From assembly GCA_963978545.1 (NCBI GenBank), contig OZ021725.1:90817305-90881304 (forward strand): a stretch of 64,000 nucleotides of DNA, in the 5' to 3' direction. The translations under genes and the position numbers were made by a program. Below, one piece after another: positions 10,488 to 25,010 of this stretch (positions are counted from its first letter, which is position 1; every line of letters starts with the position of its first letter). Under the pieces are notes generated by a model that was not told where the DNA came from, searched no databases, and worked only from the letters and a program-made list of their open reading frames with translations. Origin of the DNA: Linyphia triangularis. Its lineage: Eukaryota > Arthropoda > Arachnida > Araneae > Linyphiidae.

Positions 10488-10691
10488 AGAGCCAAGTAGG
10501 CGACGGTTTTGGCGACTGATTTTGTAGCCAAATTTGGCAAGAAATCGCCAAATTTCGCCAAACTTGGGGACCATTTGGCGACATTTTCGGTAACCATGTA
10601 CATGTATAGGACTTTTCGACTACGATCTGGAAAGTTCTCCAAATATCTACCTCTAGAAGTTTCACTAAGGTTTGACTCCTATATAAGGCCG

Positions 10692-10790
10692 GCCGTGAGT
10701 TGAGTTAGTTAGTTGAGTCTGTTAGTTGACTGAAATTACTGAGTTGAGTTGAGGGACTGACTGAGTGGAGTTACTGACTTAGTTGTCTCT
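10692..10790 (+). repeat. GAGTT/GACTGA-rich tandem tract inside LTR copy 1
   Basis: Irregular repeats of gagttgagtt, agttagttgag and gactga just downstream of the TATA-like box. It is largely missing in copy 2, so it expanded in this copy or was lost from the other. Confidence 0.75.
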
Positions 10791-11108
10791 CAGTGAGCAT
10801 TCATAGAGTTCCGAAAGTGAACTGTATTGCATTGTCTTTCGCAGCGATTCTAGCAGTTGTGTTGTCAAGTTTTTACTGCTGTTTTGTGCTCTATTGTTGT
10901 GAAAAGAGCTGTATTGAGTCTACTAGAACGATAAGTTCTGGAATTGTAAGAGAATCTGCGAAGAGTTATATCGAAATAAATTTCTGCAAGTTTTGATCTG
11001 CTTTGGCTTCTAATCTTTCGAACCGATCCACGCAACAATATTTTTCATACTTTGAACACAAAATTTTCAGTAATTATATGTTTTCTTTAGCTCAACCTAC
11101 AATTTGAT

Positions 11109-11510
11109 GTCTTGAAAAATATAGTTCACGAAATAAATATATCTCTATGTATAATAGTACAAATTGAAATTAAAAAAGATCTTGATGCCCAAATTGAAAT
11201 TAGCTCATGAGGTAATTTACGAAAATAAATTTAAAAAATTGGTTGTTTGCTTGATGAAAACAGTTCACAAGATAGTTCACAAAATGGTAATAGCTAACGA
11301 AGTTGTTTATGGTATGAAATACAAAAAATCACAGTTTTCGAATTAAAAATAGCTCACCATACAGTTAACGAAACTATATGTAATAAATATGAAAAAACGT
11401 AGTTCATGAAACGAAAATCACTCACCAGGTAGTTCACGAAATGAAAATTATTAACGAGATCGTCCCGAAATGAAAAATACTCACAAGATAATTCACAAAA
11501 TAAAAATTAC
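11109..11510 (+). repeat. Degenerate 30-bp minisatellite
   Basis: Units such as gtagttcacgaaatgaaaat plus ten bases repeat with a period near 30 bp, clearest at 11399-11487. Earlier units are more diverged. The frame 11164-11346 reads a decayed 10-residue repeat (HEVIYENKFKK-like) only because the period is a multiple of three. Confidence 0.75.
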
Positions 11511-13454
<1,944 letters not shown>

Positions 13455-13868
13455 AATTACTGAATACCCGTTATATTACCATTTTAAATTAATTTAAAAT
13501 TTTAAGTTAGAATAAAGGATTTAGATTGAATTGCCCCAGTAATCTATGGTATCATTTAGTTCTCATGCAGGGGAACGGATTGAACTTTGCACTCAATGTA
13601 AATTGGTGCAATATTTTTTATATCACTCTTTTTTTTAAAATTTGTTTGGAGTGAGAATGAATTAAGAATCTACATTCTTCTTGACACGTTAACTACAACC
13701 AGTGGGGCATTAAACAATAACGTATGTAACTTTATAAAATGTACAGGCAGCGCTGTAAATTATGAATGAACAAGCTACATTGATCTTTCACAATTTATGG
13801 CGCATAACAATAATTATAATAATTATTCTATTGAGCATATTTTAGAAATTAAAGAACACTAATTCGTG
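13455..13868. other. AT-rich intergenic DNA, nothing recognised
   Basis: No gene, RNA or repeat structure seen. Confidence 0.5.
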
Positions 13869-13883
13869 CACAGCAAATTGAAA

Positions 13884-14046
13884 TGTCTTAAAATAAGACA
13901 CAAAAGTATCTTAAACAAGTGGCACTGTTTTAAGACGAAAAATGGTGTCTTAATCTTTAAGACACATGAAGTGTCTTAAAATGGTGTGTTTTCCGACATT
14001 TGGAGTGTCTGAATTGGGGATATTTTCAGACAGTTGATGTGTCTGA
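13884..14046. repeat. Left array of TGTCTTAA/TGTCTGAA motifs
   Basis: The octamer-like word occurs repeatedly in both orientations (for example ttaagacac and gtgtcttaa). Inner copies are of the TGTCTGAA type and outer copies of the TGTCTTAA type. Confidence 0.8.
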
Positions 14047-14664
14047 ATAGGTTGTTTATGGTACCTTTCAGATGTTGGACAAATTTTTACACAAACAATT
14101 CAAATTTTTACACAAACCAATTCAAATTTAATATTAAAAAGTTTTATTTAAAAAAAAGTAAAAATTACTGTATTACTACCATGTTGCTCATAACTTTTTG
14201 TTGACTATGTTACACTTCCCTGGTAAATGTAAGCATGAGATTGTAAAACAACAACTATTAATATATCCAAGTAAGAGATAGTAACAGGGACTTATTGTAA
14301 AATATATGCATTGGTATAGTAGACATTGTATTGGGGCTGAATCTCAAATAGAAAAGTTTTGGCTTCTAAAATTGTATCATAGTTTTCAGTTGCTTTTTTC
14401 ATGTCAACTTAAAGGACAAATAACAAGCGTAATGTAAGCATGCACCTGGTTTATAGTACTATGCGTTGCACTGGCAAGTCTAAAAATGCTTGGGATATAT
14501 TATGTGGCAACATAAATATATGTTAATGATGGATGAAGCAGTTGTAATCTAATTATTCCCCATTTGGGAATTTTACCTGGTTATAACATTCCCCTATAAT
14601 AACACTACCCAACAGCAGTGATTATAACACTATGACGCTTGAATTATTGTCGAATAGCTGAAGC

Positions 14665-14800
14665 AGATACAGGGCATTTAAAAAATACCTCAAAAGATGC
14701 ATAAAAACAAACAAGTAAAACAGAAGGCATTAGAAGTATGTAAGGAGATACTTCAAAATATAGAGGTGGAGCATATTAAATTTGAAAAGTATGTAAGTTC
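14665..14800 (+). repeat. Internal direct repeat, copy A
   Basis: Matches 15152-15280: gggcatttaaaaaa, ggcattaga, cttcaaaata.agaggt, gagca.attaaatttgaaaa. The copies lie about 490 bp apart. Confidence 0.75.
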
Positions 14801-15151
14801 CACACAATTTTTTTTGTGTTTCTGAAAAAGTTGGTTTCCCAAATTTTGGTATGCTCTTAATTCCTGTAATTTTGAGGATAGAACCTTTTTACAACAGTTT
14901 TCCCTGTCACTGCGACACTTTGTTAATCGGTTAAAATGCGTTATAAGCCCCCTCTCCATTTTTTTAGTGATTTTGCGTCAAATATGGTAACCTGGTGCCT
15001 ATATGGTTCCATTACAACTTGGCACCCATTTTGGCAAACCTTAAGTTCAATTCAGTGGAAGTGTCAATACAACTTGGGGGCATTTTAAAAAGTCACCAAA
15101 GTGGGGGGCGTACAACACATTTCAACCCGTTAACCGCTGAGTGAGAAGACT

Positions 15152-15280
15152 AGAGAGGGCATTTAAAAAACTTTAAAAAATTTAATATAAAAAAAAGGCA
15201 TTAGAATAAAGATGGCTGCTTCAAAATACAGAGGTAGAGCACATTAAATTTGAAAAACATGCAAGTTATTAAAATTTCTA
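15152..15280 (+). repeat. Internal direct repeat, copy B
   Basis: Second copy of the segment at 14665-14800, in the same orientation. Confidence 0.75.
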
Positions 15281-16849
15281 TAGTTTTCTCGAGTTTTCTC
15301 AAAACGTTGATTTTTCAAAAAATTTTATGCTTCGTTTAAAAAACAATTAAAGATGTAGAATTGAAATTTTTCACGTCAATTACATAACATAAAGTAAATA
15401 CAAAAAAAAAATATTATTAAAATCTATGCAATCCAATTTTTAATTAGATTATTACTTAAAAAAATGCAAATTTTCATACGTTCAACAAACTAACGCATAA
15501 AAAACTTATTTTTATTATTTTGTGAAATCTGATATTTAATGCAGTATATAGACAAATATTAATGCAGTATATAGAAATAAAACTAAAATAAAGTTTTTTT
15601 GCATTATAAGATTTTTTATGAGCTACCACAATTCAACTCACTGCGGAAAATTTTATTTAACTGAGTTTTATATAAGTGATTATAAGTAAATTATTAGCCT
15701 ATTATTATGAGCTTTTTTGCTAAAATATTATTTAAAAATGTTTAAACAACATATGTAGAAAAAAATTCTTCATTTTGACAAATATTAAATGTTTCACAAA
15801 TTATTTTGTAGCGTTGATTTTCATAATTTTATTGCCAAGAATAAATGTTACCAAGAATAAATGTTATTCATATTATACCAAATCCCATGCCAAATATATT
15901 CCCATTAGTACTTGTAATATGCAACAAAACCAATAAAAATATAACTGAATGTAAAAACAGAAAACTTAGAATTCTGTGGGTGTCATTTAGAAATACTAGA
16001 TCAATTAAAATGTATTATAAAAACACTGAAAATAAGTGTATTATTGAATAAAACTTACTGTAACACGGTACCCCATTTTTCACTAATTCATTGACCTATT
16101 AAATATAAAGCCAATCTAAATAGTTCAAAAAGGGGTTCGCATTAGTTTCTTGTAAGGCAACTGCTTCATCTCAAGAAATGCTCCATGTTGATTTAATAAA
16201 GGAACGCTTCCAAAAGAATTCTTAAGCACAGTTAAACAAAAGCACAAGATTAAAGGATATTAACATTAAAGATAAAATAGGAAAGTATTTGTTTTTTGGA
16301 ACTACCGACTGTCTATTTCTGCCACTTAAAAAGAAGGAAAGCAACCATTTTAGAATAGTTTACAACCATTTTGCTTGTAATCGAACGCTACACGAACGCC
16401 GAATACGAGACGAGACGCGAAAAATACAAACAGTATTACGTTTAAATGAAGCAAGATTCTTTACACAGCGCATGCGCCAAATGCTCTTCGAAAAGCCCTT
16501 CTCTTATTTCATTGGTTAAAGAACATTTTGAAGTTTCGCTATATAGTCGTACATTTCAGACGTTTTATTACTTCCTGTCTTAAAATCCAAATGTCTTATT
16601 TTGACCATTCCTTTGAGTGTTTAAGTCGCTTTTGGTGATATATTCTTAAAATACAAATAAAAAAATCTTAAAATACAAATAAAATTCTTAAAATAAAAAT
16701 AAATTATTTTGCATATTGCAATTACGTTTATCTATTCCATTGTTTATTTACAGTGTTTCCTTCGCCTGAAATCGTATAATTGAATCGGAAAAAATACCCC
16801 CATCATGAATTCCTGATGAAAACGTCGACGACACCAAACATGATGTCTT

Positions 16850-17075
16850 AAATCGTGTTTGGTGTCTTAGACGTTAGTTGTCTTATGTTAGGTGTCTGAA
16901 TCCCAAAATGTCTTAATATGGTGTTTTCTGTCTACATTTAAGACACCAAGTGTGTCTAAATGTGATTTCAGAAAGAATCAGACGTGTTATGTCTGAAATG
17001 GATCAATTCTACGCCAATTAAATCACTTAATGTGTCTGAAATGAATTTTTCAGACATTTTGTATCTAAATTTAAG
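16850..17075. repeat. Right array of TGTCTTAA/TGTCTGAA motifs
   Basis: More copies than the left array, again mixing TGTCTTAA, TGTCTGAA and their complements at irregular spacing. Confidence 0.8.
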
Positions 17076-17272
17076 ACACCAGCATTTACAGTGTGTGTGT
17101 GTGTAAAAGTTAAAAAACTAAAGTGTTTTGTTTATATTATTAGTCATTACTGACTATTACACTGGACACTATTGGACTACATTGGACTATTATTGACACT
17201 GGAAGTTTAAACTTATTTAATTACATACCAAATCTATAAAAGTTAATTTTTCTTTCTTGAATATTATTAGAA

Positions 17273-17380
17273 AATTCGATTTTTAATTGATACAGAAGAA
17301 AATAGTTGCTTGATAATTTGATTTTTAATTGATACACAAGAAGATAGTTGTTTAAAATACCATAGCAGTCCGTAACGATG
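17273..17380 (+). repeat. Two-copy tandem repeat, about 54 bp
   Basis: tgatttttaattgatacacaag-type units occur twice with a few changes, each followed by aagatagttgtt or aaaatagttgct. Confidence 0.7.
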
Positions 17381-20300
17381 CAATAATTAACAGGTTATTA
17401 AATAACATGAAGTGTTATTCATTGTAATATTGCAATAAGTTGGTTCAGATTATCTTATTAAGAAAGCTTGGAATAATAGATTGTAGCAATAAAATGTTTG
17501 AAAAAGAATTTTGGAGAATCTTCGTTTACATTCGAAGTATTTAGCGTTCAAACAGTTTTCTTCAGTTAATTACTTTATTTAATTATTATAATAAATTGAA
17601 ACTACGTACCATAAATCGGCTTACTTGGACCTTAGGGGCCTACTTGGATCCACAATGATAAAGGGATGTATGTCGTTCCTGATACTGGTTTATTGAAATG
17701 TTCGACGTAGTTCTTAAGTCAACCTCGAGGTTCTAACTATCATGTTACACCTTTGAATAAACCACTATCAGTAATGACATAGATTACTTTATCATTCTGC
17801 GTCCAAGTGGTTCAAGTAACTCTGATTTATGTTTAGTATTATATTTCGAAAGAAAGAAAATAATTAAAAAGAAAATACTCTATCAGTACAAGAAAAGAAT
17901 TGAGCTGAAACGTAAGATTCTTAAAATACAACTGAAGGGTTTGCTTCTTTTAGTGAAATTTTATAAATTGCTTCAGGTTATTAAACACTAGAAGCGCCTT
18001 CAGTTTGACATCACTATAACCAAGCTGCACAAAATACAGTTAACTCTTCTTATGCACAAAATACACTTAACTCTTCTTAAAACACTCATTCTTAATCTCC
18101 GTGAAATTTCTCTCTCTCTCTCAAGTTTATTTTTAATGCATCTCTTACCATTCCAAACCTTCACAACTTTTCTTTAATGGAACAGTTAAAAAAAAAAAAA
18201 AAAAAAAACTCCAATCCGTAATCTTTCTTATTCAAAACCACTTTCTTTTTATTACACGTCTCTCGCAGGCAAACAACGGGGAAATCAAAAAGACTTCTGT
18301 ACCATTTGTTATGACTTGTTTTGACATGCTGAAAAACTCTCTCCTCGATTATTCTTTTATTTATATGCATATCCCCACCGTTGCCAATTATTTCCACAAA
18401 TCCTGTCATTCGAAGAAGAAACAAAAAAGCAATATATTTCGCAACTCGTGTTGACACGTCTCGCAGCGCCCCCTTTCAGTGAATAAATATGAACAAATTG
18501 TCTTCCAGCGAGAAAACCGTTTATATTTATTCCCTCTTTTCAGCTCGATTCGTTTCTGAGTGTATATCTTTAAAAGAGTTCCTGGTGTTATTTATTTATC
18601 AAATTACGAAGCTGGGAGCATTTGCCCGTTATTAAATTGACTTTAGGAGAAACCCTCATTTTTTTTTTACAAAAATGATTTTCTTTTTGTGTTTTAACAG
18701 AAAAGTTTTTGATTTTCTACTCTTCTCTTATTTCACTATTCGAAATTATGAAGGAGAATATATTTAGAATTGGGAACATGGAAAAAGATTGTATTATTTT
18801 TTATTTGTTTCTTTCAAAATAAGTGTGTTTGGCATTTTATATCGATTTCATTTTTATCTTGGACACAAATGTTATGTATTATAAAAAGTAAACTTACGTA
18901 GCTCGTTTACCCTGTTTTGTGAACTGTTCACATTACCTTAAAAAACCTACAGACAATTCACTTGTTAAAAAATGAGAATTTTTCATACATAGAAACTAAG
19001 AAACAATTAAAAATATTTCTCTAGTTTTGTTATTAAATAATTGAAAAATAAAGAAATTCGGAAATTTTTAAATTTCAAGGGCAGAAAATTAAAATTCGTT
19101 TTACTTACTAATTGACGATTTACTTTCAATTTAAAGTCACCGAAATTGAAGAAACTTAATTTAAAATGGCGTTGTGTAATAATTTTATCAAGAAAACTTC
19201 ATGTCCTTTGCAAGGAAAAGGTTAAAATTTACCATTTTGGAGTTATAAATAGATTGGGTTCTACCTTATTGTATTATGGGAATTTAAAATATAGTTAAGC
19301 TTTTGTTTTTCTTAGAAGTCAATTATTTAAACATTTGATTTTTTTTAAATATAAGAGAAATTTTTCTTGAATTCGCCTGCAGAGAAGTTAGTAAGGCTGC
19401 TGTATAATAATCGGAATGTATTCCTCATAATGAAATATTATTGTGTACATTGCTTTTAAAATTCAAAAATGTGATATATAATCATTTTTACAACGGCAAT
19501 CAATTATGTTTCATTTGCAATTATACATCATATTTGTCCTAAATGTACAATAAAAACTCATGTATTTAACTTATTTAGTTTATTTCTCTTATTATACTAG
19601 AGTAATATAATTTAAAAGGGAGATTTTTGGCTTTCTATATCATCTTTCTCTAGAAAAATAGAACACAATTAAAAAGTAAAAGATAAAAAATTTACTCTTT
19701 TATTTTAAGTATCAATAAATTGATGAATATCAGGAATCATCATTTCAGACTCGAATTAATTGGTAATAATAAAAATGCAGGTAAACTGCAAATTACCAAC
19801 AAATAATAAAATGACTAATTTATGAATAAAAATATATATTCTAGCTTATAAATCGATTAATCACAATCAATCAAAATTGTTTTAAAACGATATGAACACA
19901 ACGGAGAATCATAGTCAGTTGTTGTGTTCACGAGAAAATGAAATGTGCATCATAATTAGCTAATCTAATGTGACAATATGAATTTGTTTTTAAAAGGTAC
20001 TTATTGGGAAGTTATTCTTTAATTTTTTTAATAGACTCCCAATATTTTTATACCCAGCAAGTGTTAAAAAAACTAACGTATTTGCATACAAAGTTTTTTC
20101 GTTTGGTTATATTTATTTGATGAACTATATTTCCATTTCTTACTTAGGGAATAATTGTACCAGTCATAACTCAATTTTTTAATTAATTTAGAATTTAAAT
20201 TTTAATTGCAAATAAAACACAGGATACATTAGATCCTATAGGTTCCCTGCACTGAATAATTCACTTTTAATTCAAGTATTTTTTTTTAGTTGGTAGGTTC

Positions 20301-20900
20301 AAACTGAAATCATCTCTTATGGAAAAGAGTCTTACACTGGTAAAAACTAGTTTCTCAAAAATAAAGTGGTTGCGGTAATGATATTTTAACACTGAGTACC
20401 TCTATAAAAATTTACATAGTTTAAGAAGTATTTTTAATATCTTGAAGAGCACAGTGACACTTTAAAGTTACCAAGCTGGAGAACCATTTTAAAGTAAAAA
20501 AATATATTTTTTCTTTTTCACCAAATTTCTTCCTCTTAAAGGTGAATCATGATTGGTCACAAGCATAGTCTTCCACGGATCTCCACTCAAAATAATGCCG
20601 TAAAGTTCATTAATTTATAATTCAATGTACGCATGACCTGAAGGGATAAATAACTATGAATAGAAAACCTATCTTATGAGGCTTTTTTTTTAAAAAATAT
20701 TTCTTCTATCATAATCGAAAAGTACAATAATTACTTACGTCACATCCAACTTCTTTATCCTCCAAAACAAAACAAAAAAAGTTTCCACTCCTTTTCATTC
20801 GCAGAAATTTCCAAAAAGACCCCAAACCCTAAATAACTAATCATCAACCAAAGAGTAGTAACAACAATCTTTTACTTGTTACAGTGTGATGGGGGGAAAA
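17381..20900. other. AT-rich intergenic DNA, no gene recognised
   Basis: Contains a poly-A run at 18188-18208 and a (CT)n stretch near 18109. About 18440-18650 is slightly richer in GC. The frame 18161-18457 (minus, 98 aa) has no recognisable domain. Confidence 0.5.
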
Positions 20901-23086
20901 AACACAAAAAAACAACAACCCATCCCCATCCGCTCTTGTTACGCGGAATGTCACTCTCACGCTGAGTTCGAGGCTGCAGATCCCTTCGCCGAGGCTACTT
21001 CAAATTTAATAACACTGTAGCATAATTCGATTTTATTCGTCAAACCGCAGTTGGTAATCGGCCTAGACGCTTTACATTAGGCCCCCCTCCCCCTTTACTT
21101 TCATTCCAGTAGCTCCCTCTGAACAAATTTCTTTGGTTCTCTCTGTCGTGTGGTGAAGTGCAAATAATTAAATAGGCCCAGGGGCGATTTTCGACATTTC
21201 GGGAGTGGTTTAATGCTGAGTGTCTGAAAGTTTTTGTAGAGAGGGGTTGAGTATATGGCAGGAAATGTCTTATGGTAGGCTCTACTTGGTTGGTTTTACT
21301 CAGATAACAATTGTAATTCCATATCTGTAGTGCATAGAGAAAATGCTTTATTCAAACCTGAAATTGTTACTGGAATAATCAGATTAAGGTATTTTTTAAA
21401 TGTATTAGCCCATGTGTTACGCTGATTTTTTTTTATAGAAATGATATAATAAAGAAGTTCCACGAATTGAAATGCATACAAGGGTTTGGCACTGTATAAG
21501 TTGATTTCCAGAAATTGATATTCATAATTCGTATATTTCAATGTTTCCTTTAAATAATGAGATTAATAACGAATATAAATACTATAAATTACCCGTAGAG
21601 AAACAAGCATTGCAATCCAATTAAGTGAATAGAATAAAACCTTTTAATTAGAGTACATAACAGTTAAAGTTACGTTCTTAATTGTAAAATTGGTTTCTTC
21701 AGGATATTTTAGAAATGTCCGGGAGATCCGGTAAAAGATGTTACTCATGTTAATTATAACTGATAACAGGTGAGGCAATTTACATAAAAATATTGGATAA
21801 AATTATACTTTCTAATGGGTTATTGCGAAATATTTTCAAGTCGCTAGGAATTCAAACACTCGATGATATGGAAATTCATTAGAAGAATTGAAATATAAAT
21901 TTTTAAGTACACTTCTAATTGATATATTTTCATCTGGATTTTCTGTAGTAATATCCTGCGATCTCGAGATCATAGTTCGATCAAATTCTATTATTTTTTT
22001 TTTATGGTTGATTATAATATATTAACTTTTCTAGAACTTAGCTTGTATTTTTGACTAAATTTAAGATTTTTTTTTACAAACATTACGAAATTTATGTATG
22101 AATTAATTTCAAATTTTATGTTTAAACCATTGAATTCACGGTAATATTACAAATTAAATAACTAATAAAAAACAAAAACGACCAATAAAACAACATAATC
22201 ATAAATTTACGTTTAAAAATAATATTAGTGCCTGTAGTTTCTTAACTTTGGGAAACTTTCTCTACGGTTTCCAGCAAGTCCCTTTCATTTTTCTTTCTTC
22301 CCCATCAACATACAACACAATTTAAACACAGACTTGTGGAAATAGCTAGAGTAATATTCTTAAGCTTTTCCGCAAACGTAATAAGATTGCCAGAAGAGGC
22401 AGAAAATCCCGGACAGTTTTTCTTCTTTTAAATAAAATAAAAGAACCTGAAATTTCTTTTTTGAAAAAAAAAAGGAAAGAAAATAATGCGCTTTTTGTAC
22501 ACCTAATAGTTTTCAGACCCTTTTCATCTGACTCGATTTGCGGCGGCCAATAACACAGAAAAGTTTTTGGAAAACCTAAACACAACCATTGCAGAGAGAG
22601 AGCTTTTATAACTTTTAAGTTCCTTTAAAATCCACTCCCTTTCAAAAATTAAATTACAATGAGGTTTTTGAATGGAGAAGTTCGGAAAAGGGATGAGTGA
22701 AATAAACGGAACTGTTTTCGAAAGGAAACGTTCGGATTTAATTCGGTAAAAACTTTTTACTGGCTTGGTAAACAGTTGTAATTCTGGGGCGAAAAGGCCA
22801 TTCGTAAGCCAATCGGGCGTAATTTGTGTGGTGAAGTTTATTTAAAGTAACAAAATAAAATGATCCAGGGGAAGGAATTGTATTGGAATTGGAGTTGGGT
22901 TGAGTTGTTTTCCGTGCATTTCTTATTTTCATTTTGTTATAATTTTAAAGTAATTATGCTATATAATCACATAATAAAATTTTCTTGTTGCCTCTGTTTG
23001 AGAGTTTCATTGTAATGATTTGCAAATATAATTTTGTTCTAATTGGATACTTTTTTTAATTGGATACTTTAATCACATAAGTTACT
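20901..23086. other. Intergenic DNA with GC-richer patches
   Basis: About 20930-21130 and 22500-22900 are less AT-rich and repeat-poor. No coding frame or RNA is supported. Confidence 0.4.
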
Positions 23087-23089
23087 TCA

Positions 23090-23175
23090 TTCTGAAATTA
23101 ATAATTCTAAAAAAGTAATTATATGTTTTAGTAATAGTTCTAAAAAAGTAATTATATTTTTTATTAATAATTTTA
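23090..23175 (+). repeat. Short tandem duplication, about 42-45 bp
   Basis: ttctaaaaaagtaattatat occurs twice with neighbouring TAATA wording. Confidence 0.65.
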
Positions 23176-23349
23176 ATAATATATTTATATATATATCGTT
23201 ATATATTATATCTGTACCTCGTAACCGAACTGGCAATTTATTTCGCTCATTTCTATTTTCATGTTTTAACATAGGGTATTGAAAGTATTACATTCTTTTT
23301 TGCATTTTTACATGTGATGGTTTTAAAGAAGAGGTCTAGAAAAAAAATG

Positions 23350-23962
23350 TCTTTGTGTTTGTATGTGGTCAGCATATTTCTTGAATGGATCGACTTACGA
23401 TATTCAACTTTGTATATGGGTTAGTGGTGGCCATGGGATCTGTCTTTAAGGTTTTCGTCAAAATTATGAATGCGAATAAGGCAGCTGCTATTGAAAAGTC
23501 TATCTTTTTCACCAATTGCTTGAAAGTGACTGACGATTTCGATTAAAATCATTGTGGTAATGTCTTTTAAGATACTTTAAACATACACAACTCAGAAATT
23601 TCCGTAGAAATGTGCTAAAGGCTTAAAAAGTAAAAAAATAAATAGATAAAAAAATAATAATATCTTTAATTCAGAGTTTTCTTCCCTTGAGTACCGCATA
23701 TCAAAGAACTGCTTTTCCTCTGTTTCACTTACAAAAAAAAAAAAAAAGATAAAGTAAATTTATCGAAACACGTATCGACAACTCGCCATTTTGGGGGCAT
23801 TTTTTGCTAATGTAAAAATATCTCCAAATTGGCCTTTTTTTAAATTAATAAAAATATATGAAAACAGAAACTTTAAACTACACCAATCAATGGCAAATTT
23901 AAATGGAGTGACCATAATTAAGTATAATTGAAAGTTGTGCGATGTTTCACATCCCTAGTTTA
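23350..23962 (+). repeat. Unclassified dispersed repeat, copy 2
   Basis: Partner of 2175-2755 in the same orientation, with co-linear blocks of high similarity separated by diverged, poly-A-expanded stretches. No conserved frame is shared by the two copies. Confidence 0.75.
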
Positions 23963-24212
23963 GAAAAAATATTTTCAAGGAATTCATCAAAAGAGACTAC
24001 CAAAATGCAAATTAATGAGTTTCATCATTGAATTATATACGTTTCGTGGATACTATGATTATTAAAAAATCAAACACTGCCAATAACTGCCTTCAAATAG
24101 CCAATCTTCATATTATAATCTCACTATTAAACACAATAAAAACACTCTCATCAGCAAGGAATGGTAATTTAAGTATGTTTTGGATTTCATGGTGGTAAAA
24201 CTCTTCTCAATC

Positions 24213-24245
<33 letters not shown>

Positions 24246-24830
24246 TTAAACCCCACATGCAGAAAAAGCGTGAAAACCAGACGCGTGGAACACCGTTAAG
24301 GAAATAGATTTTAATTGAGTGCATAAGAGGTATAAAAAAAGCACGATGAAATAACCAAAAAACAGTCTTTTTCATACACTCTACCAAGCAAACGCATTTA
24401 TTTTTAATGAACGATCACAAACCAGACAAAAAAAAAAAAAAAAAAAAGATAGAAAAAAAAAAAAAAGCAAGCGAAAACTTTTGCCTCCATTTAGCATGAG
24501 ATCAAACCATCGCATTAATACGTCTTTAATTTTTTTTGTAAATTTTTCCTTTTTTTTAGAAAAAAAAAAAAAAAAAGAACGAGACGCCGCCATTTTTTTT
24601 CCATCTTTCTTTCAGTTATTATCTGAGATTGCGGATGTCAAACCCAGCTCAGCACCTCCTTTTAATGTCCTTTTGTTTTCCAGTGTTCACCTCCTTTGTT
24701 TCATAGCTCGCCTCCCTCCTCTCCCTCCTCCAAACAATTTCCTGAGCTTTCACATTGGCTCCGATACTTATCTGGGAGAAAATTAAAATGGTACCAGAAG
24801 ATAGTAAGAGGGAGAGATGCATAATAAAAA
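23963..24830. other. Poly-A/poly-T-rich intergenic DNA
   Basis: Long A runs lie at 24215-24243 and 24430-24466, and further ones near 24560. The phenylalanine-rich or lysine-rich frames here are homopolymer translations. Confidence 0.6.
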
Positions 24831-25010
24831 AAAAAACTAAGGCTTACCGTAGCAGGAGCGAAGAAAAAATATCATTAATTAATTATGAGCCATTGATCTA
24901 ACGAAGAAGCGAGCTGCAAAAGGTTTCAAGCGACAATCTTTAATTGAGTGAATCTAGTTTCAAAGGAGAATATCAGCAATTTTTTCTGCCCCCTCCCCCT
25001 CCCCTTCTCC
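24831..25010. promoter_or_regulatory. Candidate regulatory patch with TAATTA sites
   Basis: A repeat-poor stretch contains attaattaattatgagc, gccattgatc and tctttaattgagtga. The TAATTA and TTAATTG words are typical of homeodomain binding. This is inference from motifs only. Confidence 0.25.

Larger units (their letters stand above)
10254..11037 (+). mobile_element. Solo LTR, copy 1 (784 bp), TSD ATAT
   Basis: Aligns end to end with 25830-26542. Its 5' end is degraded (TTTTACGAATTT against TGTAACAAATTT in copy 2) and its 3' end is GCAACA. It is flanked by ATAT at 10250-10253 and at 11038-11041, a 4-bp target duplication typical of Ty3/gypsy and related integrases. Promoter-like CTATATAAGG lies at 10679-10688 and AATAAA at 10975-10980, in LTR order U3-R-U5 on the plus strand. 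There is no adjacent primer-binding site, gag or pol, so this is a solo LTR left by recombination. It is longer than copy 2 mainly through an expanded GAGTT/GACTGA region at about 10692-10790. Small frames inside it are not retroelement genes. Confidence 0.85.
13869..17093. mobile_element. Putative 3.2-kb element with inverted subterminal motif arrays
   Basis: The left edge reads CACAGCAAATTGAAATGTCT. The reverse complement of the right edge reads CACTGTAAATGCTGGTGTCT, and both continue TTAAA...AGA.AC. Inside each edge lies an array of TGTCTTAA and TGTCTGAA words in both orientations (about 13884-14046 and 16850-17075). The core has no recognisable transposase; it is AT-rich and carries an internal direct repeat. 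Terminal CAC and the subterminal arrays are features of several cut-and-paste families, but I cannot assign one. No convincing target duplication was found; the right edge abuts a GTGTGT run that may hide it. The alternative is two related MITEs flanking unrelated DNA. Confidence 0.6.

Noticed and set aside
10256..10665. 128-aa and 70-aa minus frames inside the solo LTR
   Set aside because: They run antisense to the LTR through U3; the matching frame in copy 2 is shorter and not conserved as protein.
24187..24786. Phe-rich and Lys-rich frames
   Set aside because: They read poly-A/poly-T runs; no domain and no coding context.
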